From Klebsiella pneumoniae (lineage in GTDB: Bacteria > Myxococcota_A > UBA796 > SXON01), in contig CAMAWH010000015.1 in NCBI GenBank assembly GCA_945861635.1, positions 39,261-103,260 on the forward strand: 64,000 bases of DNA, given 5' to 3'. This document shows, piece after piece, positions 51,128 to 61,887 of this stretch. The translations under genes and the position numbers were made by a program. Each line of letters starts with the position of its first letter. Positions within the stretch are counted from its first letter, which is position 1. The notes under the pieces were generated by a model. The model made no database searches, had not been told where the DNA came from, and worked only from the letters and a program-made list of their open reading frames with translations.

Positions 51128-52077
51128 TATGGTACGGCCTGCAAGCTGGTCAATCCCAGATCGATGGGCCAGCCCATCGAGAGGTTCAAGTTCGACACGG
51201 CCTGTGAACCGGCGCCGCGGCACAGATTGTCGATCGCACAGAAAACAACGGTTGCATCTGGTGTTTCGACGACACCGATGTCAGCCCGCGGGGAGCCGAG
51301 GACGTGCAGGATTTCCGGGGGCCGTTCGATCACCCGAACGAGTGGATTCCCGGCATAGAACTCATGCCATAGCGATGCGGGTACGCGTGGCAGTTGGAGC
51401 GACACGAGGATGCCGCGACGAATGGGGGCAGAAATGGGCACGAAATCGAGTTGGATGTCTCCGATTGCGCGCTCAACCTCCGGAACGTGCTGATGGCAAA
51501 GCACCTTGTACGGGCGTAGGTTCTCGGCGCGCTGCGGGTGATGCGTGCCGCCGCCGGGTGTGACGCCGCTGCCCGTGGAGCCGGTGAGCCCGGTTGCCTG
51601 GATGCGGCCGGAAACCTTCCCGGAGAGCGGTAAAAGCGCGAGGGTCAGCGCCGTCGCGAAGCACCCTGGATTCGCGATGCGCTTCGCCCGGAGCAGACGC
51701 TCAGCGCCCAATTCCGGCAAGCCGTAGATCCACTCGGGCGTTTCCCGGGGGAACTCGTAGTGGCGAGCGTGCAGCGAACTCGGCAGACGATGATCGCCGC
51801 TCAGGTCGATCACGATGTCAGCGGAAAGGCCGGGGGCCAGCAGGGCCGCCTGACCGTGGGGAAGGCAGAGAAAGAGTACATCTGCCGGTGGTATTTTGGC
51901 GGTCACGGGTACGGCTGGCAGTTGGGGCCAGACGTCACGCGTCGTTTTTCCATCGTGTTGCCGAGACGTCGCGCCGACGACCGTCAGCGCCGGGTGCTGG
52001 AAGCACCAACGCAGGGTTTCGGCGCCGGTGTACCCGGAGGCGCCGACGACGGCGACCGTGAGCTTGTCAGCCGGCAT
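51127..52077 (-). CDS. argC: N-acetyl-gamma-glutamyl-phosphate reductase
   Basis: 316 residues from ATG 52077. NADPH-dependent reduction to the semialdehyde. Seen: LTVAVVGASGYTGAETLRWC (nucleotide loop), LFLCLPHGQAALLAPGLSAD, DLSGDHRLPS, ANPGCFATALTLALLPL (catalytic Cys), GVTPGGGTHHPQRAENL and ISAPIRRGILVSLQ. Overlaps the P-loop gene by 11 bp. Confidence 0.95.
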   Translation of the reverse strand: MPADKLTVAVVGASGYTGAETLRWCFQHPALTVVGATSRQHDGKTTRDVWPQLPAVPVTAKIPPADVLFLCLPHGQAALLAPGLSADIVIDLSGDHRLPSSLHARHYEFPRETPEWIYGLPELGAERLLRAKRIANPGCFATALTLALLPLSGKVSGRIQATGLTGSTGSGVTPGGGTHHPQRAENLRPYKVLCHQHVPEVERAIGDIQLDFVPISAPIRRGILVSLQLPRVPASLWHEFYAGNPLVRVIERPPEILHVLGSPRADIGVVETPDATVVFCAIDNLCRGAGSQAVSNLNLSMGWPIDLGLTSLQAVP

Positions 52078-53128
52078 GGACGCCGAGCGCTGCGGCCACG
52101 ACCGCCGCCAGCGCGTCGCCGCTGGTCCGGGCGTTGACGGCCGGGATGCCAAGGCGATCCTCCACGAAACGCCGACCGACCGCGTTGTCCGTGGTGGGGC
52201 CCGAAATAACCGTCAGCGTGAGCTTCAGATCGTCGCGGAAATGCAGTGCCGCACCCCACGCGCCCACGGGATCGTTCGCGCAGCAGATGTGCGCCAGTCC
52301 CGGCCTCATGAGGTCATCCGCTCGGAGAATTTCAGCGACTCCGTAGTCACCCATGATGCCGTCCCCCAACTCAATCACGATGCAGTCGAGCTTGACGCCG
52401 TGCATCGGCTCGTTCAGCGCCCGGATCACGCCGCGAGCCACCGGCAACGATGTTTCCGGGCGCGTCGAAACGATGCCGGCGTCATTGAAGGACAGCGCTC
52501 GTGCGGCGCCGACATCCTCCATTTTCAGGGTGTCGCGGCGCAGCGAGACGCCCGTTAACTTGGCGGCACCCACCTTCAGGCCCCGGCGCGCCAGACCCCG
52601 AATAATCTCACATGCAGCATACGTTTTCCCCGCGTTCATGCACGTGCCGGAAACGTACGCGATCGGAATTGAGGCTTCGAGGTGATCGGCGAGGGGCAAC
52701 GCACCGGTCCGGATGCTCGCCGGCAGTCCGCGCCGCTCACCCAGATGGGGGAAGGAAAGAATCTGCCCAAGCACTTCCACTCGGCAGGCCGGCCCGACGT
52801 CGGGGTTTGCCGAGGTGCAGAGTCCGATGACGCCGCCAAGATTGAGGAGATGGAGGATGTCACCGACCGCAACTTTACTTGGAACGATGCCGGTGTATCC
52901 ATGCAGCGCACGTCGTTCGCCGAGGACGCCAGCCAGGACGTCACCCTCGTTGACCGTTGCCATGCGTCCGTGCTCGTCTTCAATTTCGTTGTAGACCTGT
53001 TTTCGATCCAGCGCCCGCACCGCAACGACGGATCCCTCCTCCGCGATGATGGTATCGGAAAGGGTCACCTCACGGGGTAGGCGGCAATTACGGGTCGCAG
53101 ACGCGATTTTATTGAGGCGGACCTTCAC
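52067..53128 (-). CDS. P-loop NTPase of the arginine operon, unknown role
   Basis: 353 residues from GTG 53128, overlapping the argG stop (GTGA) with GGAGG five bases upstream. N-terminal half: a beta-rich domain (SATRNCRLPREVTLSDTIIA, EGDVLAGVLGERRALHGYTG). C-terminal half: a dethiobiotin-synthetase/MinD-like P-loop, IAYVSGTCMNAGKTYAACEI (about residues 165-184), then LKVGAAKLTGVSLRRDTLKM, LDCIVIELGDGIMGDYGVAE and LTVISGPTTDNAVGRRFVED. I do not recognise a named family. Its tight place between argG and argC argues for a job in, or regulation of, arginine synthesis. No N-acylglutamate synthase is visible in the window. Confidence 0.7.
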   Translation of the reverse strand: MKVRLNKIASATRNCRLPREVTLSDTIIAEEGSVVAVRALDRKQVYNEIEDEHGRMATVNEGDVLAGVLGERRALHGYTGIVPSKVAVGDILHLLNLGGVIGLCTSANPDVGPACRVEVLGQILSFPHLGERRGLPASIRTGALPLADHLEASIPIAYVSGTCMNAGKTYAACEIIRGLARRGLKVGAAKLTGVSLRRDTLKMEDVGAARALSFNDAGIVSTRPETSLPVARGVIRALNEPMHGVKLDCIVIELGDGIMGDYGVAEILRADDLMRPGLAHICCANDPVGAWGAALHFRDDLKLTLTVISGPTTDNAVGRRFVEDRLGIPAVNARTSGDALAAVVAAALGVHAG

Positions 53129-54297
53129 TTCGCCTCCCGCGCGCGGGCGGCGAGAACGCCCTGGAGCCCGTACACCGCGCAAAAGCCGCGTGCGTCGGCG
53201 TTGGACCACAATCCATTTTCCTCGCCATATTTCCCCACCCGTTCGTCCATCATCGAGTAGGGAGAGCGAACGCCGCGAACCTCTACGCGGCCCTGTTCGA
53301 GTTGTACGCGCACATCTCCGCACACAACCGTCTGCGAACTCTCGAGAAACGCCTCGATATCGCGCATCACCGGGTCGAAGAACTGCCCTTCGTGCAGGAG
53401 CATTCCGTAGAAATTACCAAGCGTTTCCTTCTGCACCTGCTGCCAACGCGTCAGCACCAGCTTTTCCAACTCGCGGTGGGCATCGATCAGGATGGCCGCC
53501 GCCGGTGCCTCGAACGCAATCCGGCCCTTGATGCCGAGAATGGTGTCGCCGAGGTGGTAGTTGCGGCCGATGCCATGTCGGGCGCCCAGCGCGTTCAATT
53601 CCTCCACGCGGGTGAGTCCGCCGATGGGTTCCCCGTGATCGAAAGAAACCACGATCTCCTCCCCTCCAATGGGAGCTCTGGACGGCGTCACGGTCGTCGG
53701 CCAGGCATCCTCGGGGATGGACTGCCAGCTGTCGTGGGTCTCGCGGCCGCCAATCGTGACGCCCCAGAGCCCGGAATTGACGGAGTAGTCACGTCGTGCG
53801 GCGGAAATCGGAAAGCCCTGCGCGGCCAGGAATGCCGCGCTTTGAGCGCGGGTGATCCGCTCGTCGCGGATGGGAGTGAGGATGTGGGTGCCGGGCAGGA
53901 GCGTCCGGATGGCGACGTCGAAGCGGATTTGGTCGTTTCCGGCGCCGGTGGAACCGTGGCACACGGCATCGCATCGCGACTGTTTCGCCGTTTCGGCGAT
54001 CACCTGGGCCTGTACGACTCGCTCCGCCCCGACGCACAGTGGGTACACGCCACCCCGCCGCACATTCGCCCGGATGAGCCAGCGAATGTGTTGCTGATAC
54101 ACGCGCTCTCGTGCATCGACGAGGGAATACTCTGCGGCGCCCATTTCCTGCGCGCGGTGGGCGATGGCGGCTCGTTCGGCGCCGTCGAGTCCGCCGGTAT
54201 CGACGGTGACGGCGTGGACCTCATGCCCCTCCGTGGCGAACCGACGGAGCAGGTAGGACGTATCAAGTCCGCCGGAGTAGGCGAGGAGCACGCGCAT
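53125..54297 (-). CDS. argG: Argininosuccinate synthase
   Basis: Couples citrulline and aspartate using ATP. 390 residues from ATG 54297. Motifs: MRVLLAYSGGLDTSYLLRRF (N-type PP-loop), AVCHGSTGAGNDQIRFDVAI, GLWGVTIGGRETHDSW, DHGEPIGGLTRVEELNALGA and HGIGRNYHLGDTILGIKGRI. Leads the argG/P-loop/argC/argD/carbamoyltransferase run, 25 bp after prmC. Confidence 0.93.
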   Translation of the reverse strand: MRVLLAYSGGLDTSYLLRRFATEGHEVHAVTVDTGGLDGAERAAIAHRAQEMGAAEYSLVDARERVYQQHIRWLIRANVRRGGVYPLCVGAERVVQAQVIAETAKQSRCDAVCHGSTGAGNDQIRFDVAIRTLLPGTHILTPIRDERITRAQSAAFLAAQGFPISAARRDYSVNSGLWGVTIGGRETHDSWQSIPEDAWPTTVTPSRAPIGGEEIVVSFDHGEPIGGLTRVEELNALGARHGIGRNYHLGDTILGIKGRIAFEAPAAAILIDAHRELEKLVLTRWQQVQKETLGNFYGMLLHEGQFFDPVMRDIEAFLESSQTVVCGDVRVQLEQGRVEVRGVRSPYSMMDERVGKYGEENGLWSNADARGFCAVYGLQGVLAARAREAK

Positions 54298-54322
54298 CGG
54301 GACACCCGGGAGGCCGCCGCGT

Positions 54323-55183
54323 CTATCGGGGCGGCTCCCCCCCGTCCAACCGCCCGGAGACGACCCGTTCGACGCCGGACAGATCACGATGGCATTCGGT
54401 CGTCAGGCCGAACTCCCGCATCACGCTCGCCACGGCTTCTGCCTGCCCTTTCCCCACCTCGACGAGCAAGCCTCGGCGCGCGCGGGCGGCCGCCAACGGA
54501 ATCAACTGGCGATAGACGTCGAGGCCGTCCAGGCCTCCGTCAAGCGCGAGCCGCGGCTCGTGATCCCGAACCTCGGGTTCCAGTCCCGCCAGCGCCTCCG
54601 TGGGGATGTACGGGGGATTGGAGACCACCCAATCAATCGGTCGTGAAACGGGAATGGCGCTGAGCAGCGGCCCGCGAAGCACACCGACGCGCCCGGCGAG
54701 CCCGTGCCGATCCACATTGATTCGCGTGACAGCCAGTGCCTCGTCCGAAACGTCAACGGCATACAGCCGGACGCCCGGGCGCTCCAGCGCCAACGTCAGG
54801 CCGACGCACCCGGTGCCGGTGCCCACGTCCGCAATGTAGATGGGATCGGCATCTCCGATGGCAGCGAGGGCCACCTCGACGAGCGTTTCCGTGTCTGGCC
54901 GGGGCACCAGCACGCCCGGGCCGACGGCGAACGGATGGCCAAAGAACTCCTTTTCCCCGAGTATCCACGCCAGAGGTTCGCGAGCGCCGCGTCTCCGCAC
55001 CGGGCCCCGCAATGCCTCCAACTCCGGATCCGACATCGGCCGATCGAAGTTCAGATAGACCTTGACACGGTCGAGCCCGAGCAGGTGGCCGATCAACAAC
55101 TCAGCATCGAGTCTCGGCGTTCCGATGCCCCGCGAGCGAAAATATTCGGTCGTCCGGGTCAGAACGTCGATGAGCGGCGTCAT
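54323..55183 (-). CDS. prmC: Release factor glutamine methyltransferase
   Basis: Methylates the GGQ glutamine of release factors. 286 residues from ATG 55183. N-terminal helical domain (RSRGIGTPRLDAELLIGHLL), then SAM-binding IYIADVGTGTGCVGLTLALE and the catalytic NPPY in WVVSNPPYIPTEALAGLEPE. LVPRPDTETLVEVAL is the family signature. Lies directly after prfA, its substrate gene. Confidence 0.95.
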   Translation of the reverse strand: MTPLIDVLTRTTEYFRSRGIGTPRLDAELLIGHLLGLDRVKVYLNFDRPMSDPELEALRGPVRRRGAREPLAWILGEKEFFGHPFAVGPGVLVPRPDTETLVEVALAAIGDADPIYIADVGTGTGCVGLTLALERPGVRLYAVDVSDEALAVTRINVDRHGLAGRVGVLRGPLLSAIPVSRPIDWVVSNPPYIPTEALAGLEPEVRDHEPRLALDGGLDGLDVYRQLIPLAAARARRGLLVEVGKGQAEAVASVMREFGLTTECHRDLSGVERVVSGRLDGGEPPR

Positions 55184-55190
55184 TCCTGCA

Positions 55191-56285
55191 CTATCGCCCT
55201 TCCACGGCCTTGAGCGCTTCCGCCTGGAAATACGAGGTCACGCCGGTGATCAGCTCGTCCATGTCTCCTGTGACGATGGCCTCGAGCTTGTACAACGTGA
55301 GCGTCGAGCCGTCGGTCGTGGTCACGCGGTGATCGGTGACGCGATTCTGCGGGTAGTTGTACGTGCGAATTCGTTCAGAACGATCGCCACTTCCAACCTG
55401 TGATTTCCTGTCCGCTGCCTCCGCGGCGTCACGTTCCGAACGTTCCTTCTCCAGCAAGCGGGCGCCAAGCACCTTCATCGCCTTCGACTTGTTCTTCGTT
55501 TGTGACTTCTCGTCCTGACAGATGACCACCAGGCCCGTCGGCAGGTGGGTGATCCGGACGGCCGAATCCGTCGTGTTGACCGACTGCCCACCGGGACCGC
55601 CGGCCCGGAAAACGTCAATTCGTAGGTCTTTGTCGCCGATTTTGATTTCGACCTCCTCGGGCTCGGGAAGGATGGCGACCGTGGCTGCGGACGTATGAAT
55701 CCGGCCCTGTGTTTCCGTTGCGGGGACGCGTTGCACGCGATGGACACCGGCTTCGTACTTGAGGTAGCTGTACGCGGTATCGCCGATGAGCGAGGCAATA
55801 ATTTCTTTGTAGCCTCCTTGCGTGCCTCCGACGGTGACCTCGGAGGCCGACATGATCTCGAGGCGCCACCCCATTTTATCGGCGTATCGAGCGTACATCC
55901 GGAAAAGATCGGAGGCGAAAAGTGCGGCTTCGTCTCCCCCGGTGCCTGCCCGAATTTCCAAAAGCAGCGGGCGACCTTCATAGGGGTCCCGCGGGAGCAT
56001 CAGGAGCTTGAGATCCTGCTCCATCCGCGGGATGCGGGCGTCGAGGATCTCCTTTTCCATCAGCGCCATTTCCCGCATATCGGGGTCCGAGAGCAACTCC
56101 GACAGTTGCTCACGCTCGGTCTCAGCCGCCTTCAGTTCCTCCACCAGTCCAGCCATACGCGAGACCTCCGAGTGTTCACGCGTCACGTCGCGAAAGCGCG
56201 TGCGGTTCCCGGAAAGGCTTGGATCCATGAGCTGACGGTTCAACTCATCGAGGCGACTCTGAAGCTCTTCGAGACGAAAAAACAT
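55191..56285 (-). CDS. prfA: Peptide chain release factor 1
   Basis: 364 residues from ATG 56285 (MFFRLEELQSRLDELN). Terminates translation at UAA and UAG. RAGGPGGQSVNTTDSAVRIT carries the GGQ; HRVQRVPATETQGRIHTSAA contains the anticodon-like loop region, with PAT and the H-TSAAT segment. RF1 lengths are about 355-360. RF1 does not read UGA, which is relevant to the selenoprotein candidate only in that RF2 would be the competitor there. Confidence 0.96.
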   Translation of the reverse strand: MFFRLEELQSRLDELNRQLMDPSLSGNRTRFRDVTREHSEVSRMAGLVEELKAAETEREQLSELLSDPDMREMALMEKEILDARIPRMEQDLKLLMLPRDPYEGRPLLLEIRAGTGGDEAALFASDLFRMYARYADKMGWRLEIMSASEVTVGGTQGGYKEIIASLIGDTAYSYLKYEAGVHRVQRVPATETQGRIHTSAATVAILPEPEEVEIKIGDKDLRIDVFRAGGPGGQSVNTTDSAVRITHLPTGLVVICQDEKSQTKNKSKAMKVLGARLLEKERSERDAAEAADRKSQVGSGDRSERIRTYNYPQNRVTDHRVTTTDGSTLTLYKLEAIVTGDMDELITGVTSYFQAEALKAVEGR

Positions 56286-56348
56286 GGGGCTCGGATGCAC
56301 GAAACCCCCGCAGGCGACAACGCCGACGGGGGCCTCGGTGCGGTGCAG

Positions 56349-56594
56349 TTACTGCGGGATGTTGTATTTCTTGTTGAACTTGTCGATTCGGCCCGCCTGT
56401 GTTGCGGCCCGTTGCTTGCCCGTGTAGAACGGGTGCGAGGCGGACGAGCTATCTACGAATACGACGAAATGATCGACACCGTCGATGTTCTTCGTGGTCT
56501 TGCTGCTCATCGTCGAACGCGTCGGGAAGTCGGTGTTGGAACCGGAATCGACGAAGACGACGTTGTTGAGTTGGGGATGGATGCCGGACTTCAT
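56349..56594 (-). CDS. rpmE: 50S ribosomal protein L31, Cys-free type
   Basis: 81 residues from ATG 56594 ([20 protein letters not shown]). Typical L31 features: DFPTRSTM and [21 protein letters not shown]. The four zinc-ligand Cys of C+ L31 are absent, so this is the zinc-independent (B-type/C-) form. Located between the rho-position gene and prfA, as is common in Proteobacteria-like genomes. Confidence 0.93.
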   Translation of the reverse strand: MKSGIHPQLNNVVFVDSGSNTDFPTRSTMSSKTTKNIDGVDHFVVFVDSSSASHPFYTGKQRAATQAGRIDKFNKKYNIPQ

Positions 56595-56647
56595 GGCGCT
56601 TTCCTCTACGGGGTCGGGCCGCGTTCTTACTCGATGGCGCGCCATTG

Positions 56648-57667
56648 TCAAGCGCGGCGTCGAACCCGAACCGCAGTGACGACGCCGTCGTCGACCTCAA
56701 TGCGCGCGTTCTCGAGACCTGCGAGTTCCTCCGCGAGTGGGTCGGGCGTGTCGAGCACCCCGAAGAGCGTCAGACTGCCGCCGCCTTCGACAGCACGCGC
56801 GCTCGCGAGCAGCTTCCGAACGCTGCGGAGGGCCGCGACGTCGACGCCGGCGACGACTCGTCCGTTTGCCGGTGCTACGGCGTGCGCCGCCCGGACGTAC
56901 CGACTGAGGGAATCCACAAGCAGAGCGACGTCCTGACGGGCCTCCACGCGGCGCCGTACGCGCTCGGCCACGATTTCAAGCACCTGAACGTGACGGGAAT
57001 CCGCCTCGTCGAACGTGGTCGCAGCGACCTCTCCCGGGATGGTCCGACGCAGCTCCGGAACGTCTTCGGGGCGTTCGGCCACGAGGACGGTGAAGATCGA
57101 TATCCCCGACAGCGTGCCCAGATTCGCCGCAATTTGCCGTAGCGCGGTGGTTCTTCCCGATCCCGGCCGCCCCGTGATCAGGACGCGCGCGCCGAAGCAG
57201 AGGGGAGCCTGAGCGGCGAGTCCGGCGTCCCAACCGACCATGGGTCGCGTCGGCGGGGCCGCGACGAGATGATCGAAAAGTACTTTTTCCCGGCTTCCGT
57301 CAGCGGAGTCTCCGTTGATCCGTTCGACCTTGATCAGCGCGAAATACCGCTCATTTTCCTTGGGCGCACGAACCTGACCACCGACTGTATCTCCCGTACG
57401 CAGATTGAAACGGCGTATTTGTGAGGGTGATACGTACACGTCGTCGGCTCCGGGCGCGTAGCCGAACTCGGGTGCACGAAGAAATCCGAAGCCGTCCGGC
57501 AGGATTTCCAGCACGCCCTCACCTTCCGCGTTTTGCTCCCGCATCATCATCTGCGCGACCAATTCCTGCGCGGAGAGTCCGGCCGCGTTGTCCACGCCGG
57601 CATGGCGGGCCCGGGCAACCAGCTCGGATTGCGACATGGAGCGCAGTTGGGCGGGGTCGGTCGGCAT
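56648..57667 (-). CDS. Degenerate Rho-like protein at the rho locus
   Basis: About 339 residues (ATG 57667; ATG 57685 also possible) against about 420 for Rho. Rho_N helix domain ([20 protein letters not shown]) and RNA-binding cold-shock fold ([38 protein letters not shown]) are intact. The ATPase core aligns well ([55 protein letters not shown]), but Walker A reads GRPGSGRT, with Arg in place of the catalytic Lys. The protein ends at [18 protein letters not shown], omitting the GTGN R-loop, arginine finger and C-terminal 70-80 residues. RNA may be bound, but ATP-driven termination is doubtful. A functional rho is presumably elsewhere. Confidence 0.8.
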   Translation of the reverse strand: MPTDPAQLRSMSQSELVARARHAGVDNAAGLSAQELVAQMMMREQNAEGEGVLEILPDGFGFLRAPEFGYAPGADDVYVSPSQIRRFNLRTGDTVGGQVRAPKENERYFALIKVERINGDSADGSREKVLFDHLVAAPPTRPMVGWDAGLAAQAPLCFGARVLITGRPGSGRTTALRQIAANLGTLSGISIFTVLVAERPEDVPELRRTIPGEVAATTFDEADSRHVQVLEIVAERVRRRVEARQDVALLVDSLSRYVRAAHAVAPANGRVVAGVDVAALRSVRKLLASARAVEGGGSLTLFGVLDTPDPLAEELAGLENARIEVDDGVVTAVRVRRRA

Positions 57668-57668
57668 G

Positions 57669-57977
57669 TCAGACGCCGAAGGCATCCTTGAGAAGCATCA
57701 ACAGAGCAGGGTCGTTTGTTTTGAATTTTCCGCGGGCGATGTCGATCGGGCCGGGCGCCTTTCCGCGGGCAATCAAGGCCTCAAACACCGCGGGGTCACT
57801 TTTGACGACGCAGTCGGCGTTCTCAATCTTGCCTTCGACCACCTCACATGCCGTGGGGCCGATGCGCAAGGAGAATTTGTCAGGGCCTACCGAAAAATAG
57901 TAGCTGACGTTTCGGTTGACCTTTCCAGCGCGGAAACGGCTCGGGAAGGCACTGAGGAGTTCTGCGGTCGTGGGCAT
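57669..57977 (-). CDS. SCP-2 sterol transfer family protein
   Basis: 102 residues from ATG 57977. Single SCP2 lipid-binding domain: YYFSVGPDKFSLRIGPTACE, GKIENADCVVKSDPAVFEAL and GPIDIARGKFKTNDPALLML match the sterol-carrier pattern (D-xx-G-x-L-xx-G-D type). Could bind fatty acyl or isoprenoid ligands. Its end meets the start of the Rho-like gene. Confidence 0.8.
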   Translation of the reverse strand: MPTTAELLSAFPSRFRAGKVNRNVSYYFSVGPDKFSLRIGPTACEVVEGKIENADCVVKSDPAVFEALIARGKAPGPIDIARGKFKTNDPALLMLLKDAFGV

Positions 57978-57987
57978 GCCGGCGAGT

Positions 57988-58299
57988 CTACGCCGTGGCG
58001 TCGGCTGCGGCTACGTCCGCGAGTTCGCTGCCCGCTTCGACGCGCGCCCCGGTGGCGATGGCCCGACGCGTTCGCTTCGCGAGCAACCCCTGTTCTTGCA
58101 GCGCCTCCCGCAACGCCCGGGTGGCGCCGGCCGCTTCTTCGCAGGCCAGGGATTCGGCGATATCCGTCCACCAAAGGTCGCGCTCACGCAGGGCAAGGCG
58201 ATTTGCGATGACGGCGCCGCGGAGGCGCGCGCTGCCCAAGTTCGGCGCGGCGTCCAGCCTCCGGAGCAGGTCAGCGAGCTCTTCTCGGTCAGCGTCCAT
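57988..58299 (-). CDS. Hypothetical helical protein
   Basis: 103 residues from ATG 58299 (GAGG five bases upstream; a longer GTG 58326 start is less supported). Predicted helices MDADREELADLLRRLDAAPN, ANRLALRERDLWWTDIAESL and TRALREALQEQGLLAKRTRR. No known domain. It leads the SCP2/Rho-like/rpmE/prfA strand, divergent from ligA by 55 bp. Confidence 0.5.
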   Translation of the reverse strand: MDADREELADLLRRLDAAPNLGSARLRGAVIANRLALRERDLWWTDIAESLACEEAAGATRALREALQEQGLLAKRTRRAIATGARVEAGSELADVAAADATA

Positions 58300-58345
58300 C
58301 CGAACCTCGGGCGTCGAGGGTATCACATCGGCTTGCCACGGTTAA

Positions 58346-61116
<2,771 letters not shown>

Positions 61117-61119
61117 TGG

Positions 61120-61794
61120 CTAAAAAGCGGCGCCCACCCAGCCGGATAGACTGGTGCGAAACCCGAGCGAGCCGTCCACCCCGGCAATCAGGCGCCCGCG
61201 CCGTGCCGGCCGCCCCGCGAGCGGCTCAGAAAGGAACAGGATGCCGCCCACGACTTCTCCCGGCAGCATGGGCTCGAGCGTGAGCGTAAGCGCTCCGTCC
61301 AAAACGACATCTTGCTCGACAGACCAGGGGATAGCGCAGAGGCCGATCCACGCGACCACGTTGTCGGCCGTGCTTCCGGTTCCTACCGTGAGGCCGACGT
61401 CCACCTCGGTACGGGTGGACGATTCGCTTCCCGCCTTCGTTTCCGAGTGACTCAGTCCGGCCCACGCGTCCACGGACAGCGTTGGCGTAACCGCGAAGCC
61501 CGATTGGAGGCCGCCGGCGATCGCCCACCCTTCACCACCCGTCGATGCGCCTGAAAGCGTGTCGGCAGCGTGGTCAACCCGGGCGTACGCTCCGAGCGGA
61601 CGGACGACGCGCGCGCTGAGTTCGAACCCTTGCCAGGCGCGGTGACGTACGGCCTCACACCCATCTCCGGTGCAGCCTCGGTCGTGCAACCAGTCTCGGT
61701 CCAGTCCGAGCGCCCCGGCGACGGAAACGCCGGATGGCTCCGCGGACATGGGAGCGAGCGGGCCGGCGACGGCGAGCGCGACGGTGAGCAGCAT
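61120..61794 (-). CDS. Probable outer-membrane beta-barrel protein
   Basis: 224 residues from ATG 61794. Signal MLLTVALAVAGPLAPMSA, then alternating strands (GFELSARVVRPLGAYARVD, GWAIAGGLQSGFAVTPTLSV, DAWAGLSHSETKAG, TEVDVGLTVGTGSTADN, SLGFRTSLSGWVGAAF) and a C-terminal Phe, the usual barrel-assembly signal. One Cys pair near the N-terminus (GCTGDGC). Unknown family. Convergent with the 60397 lipoprotein. Confidence 0.6.
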   Translation of the reverse strand: MLLTVALAVAGPLAPMSAEPSGVSVAGALGLDRDWLHDRGCTGDGCEAVRHRAWQGFELSARVVRPLGAYARVDHAADTLSGASTGGEGWAIAGGLQSGFAVTPTLSVDAWAGLSHSETKAGSESSTRTEVDVGLTVGTGSTADNVVAWIGLCAIPWSVEQDVVLDGALTLTLEPMLPGEVVGGILFLSEPLAGRPARRGRLIAGVDGSLGFRTSLSGWVGAAF

Positions 61795-61887
61795 GGGTCG
61801 GACCTATCCTGATCGGACAAAACCTGACGGGCGTCGCGTTGCTCGCTCCCAAGGCTGCGGCTACGGTGCGGACCCGCCGGAGGACCC

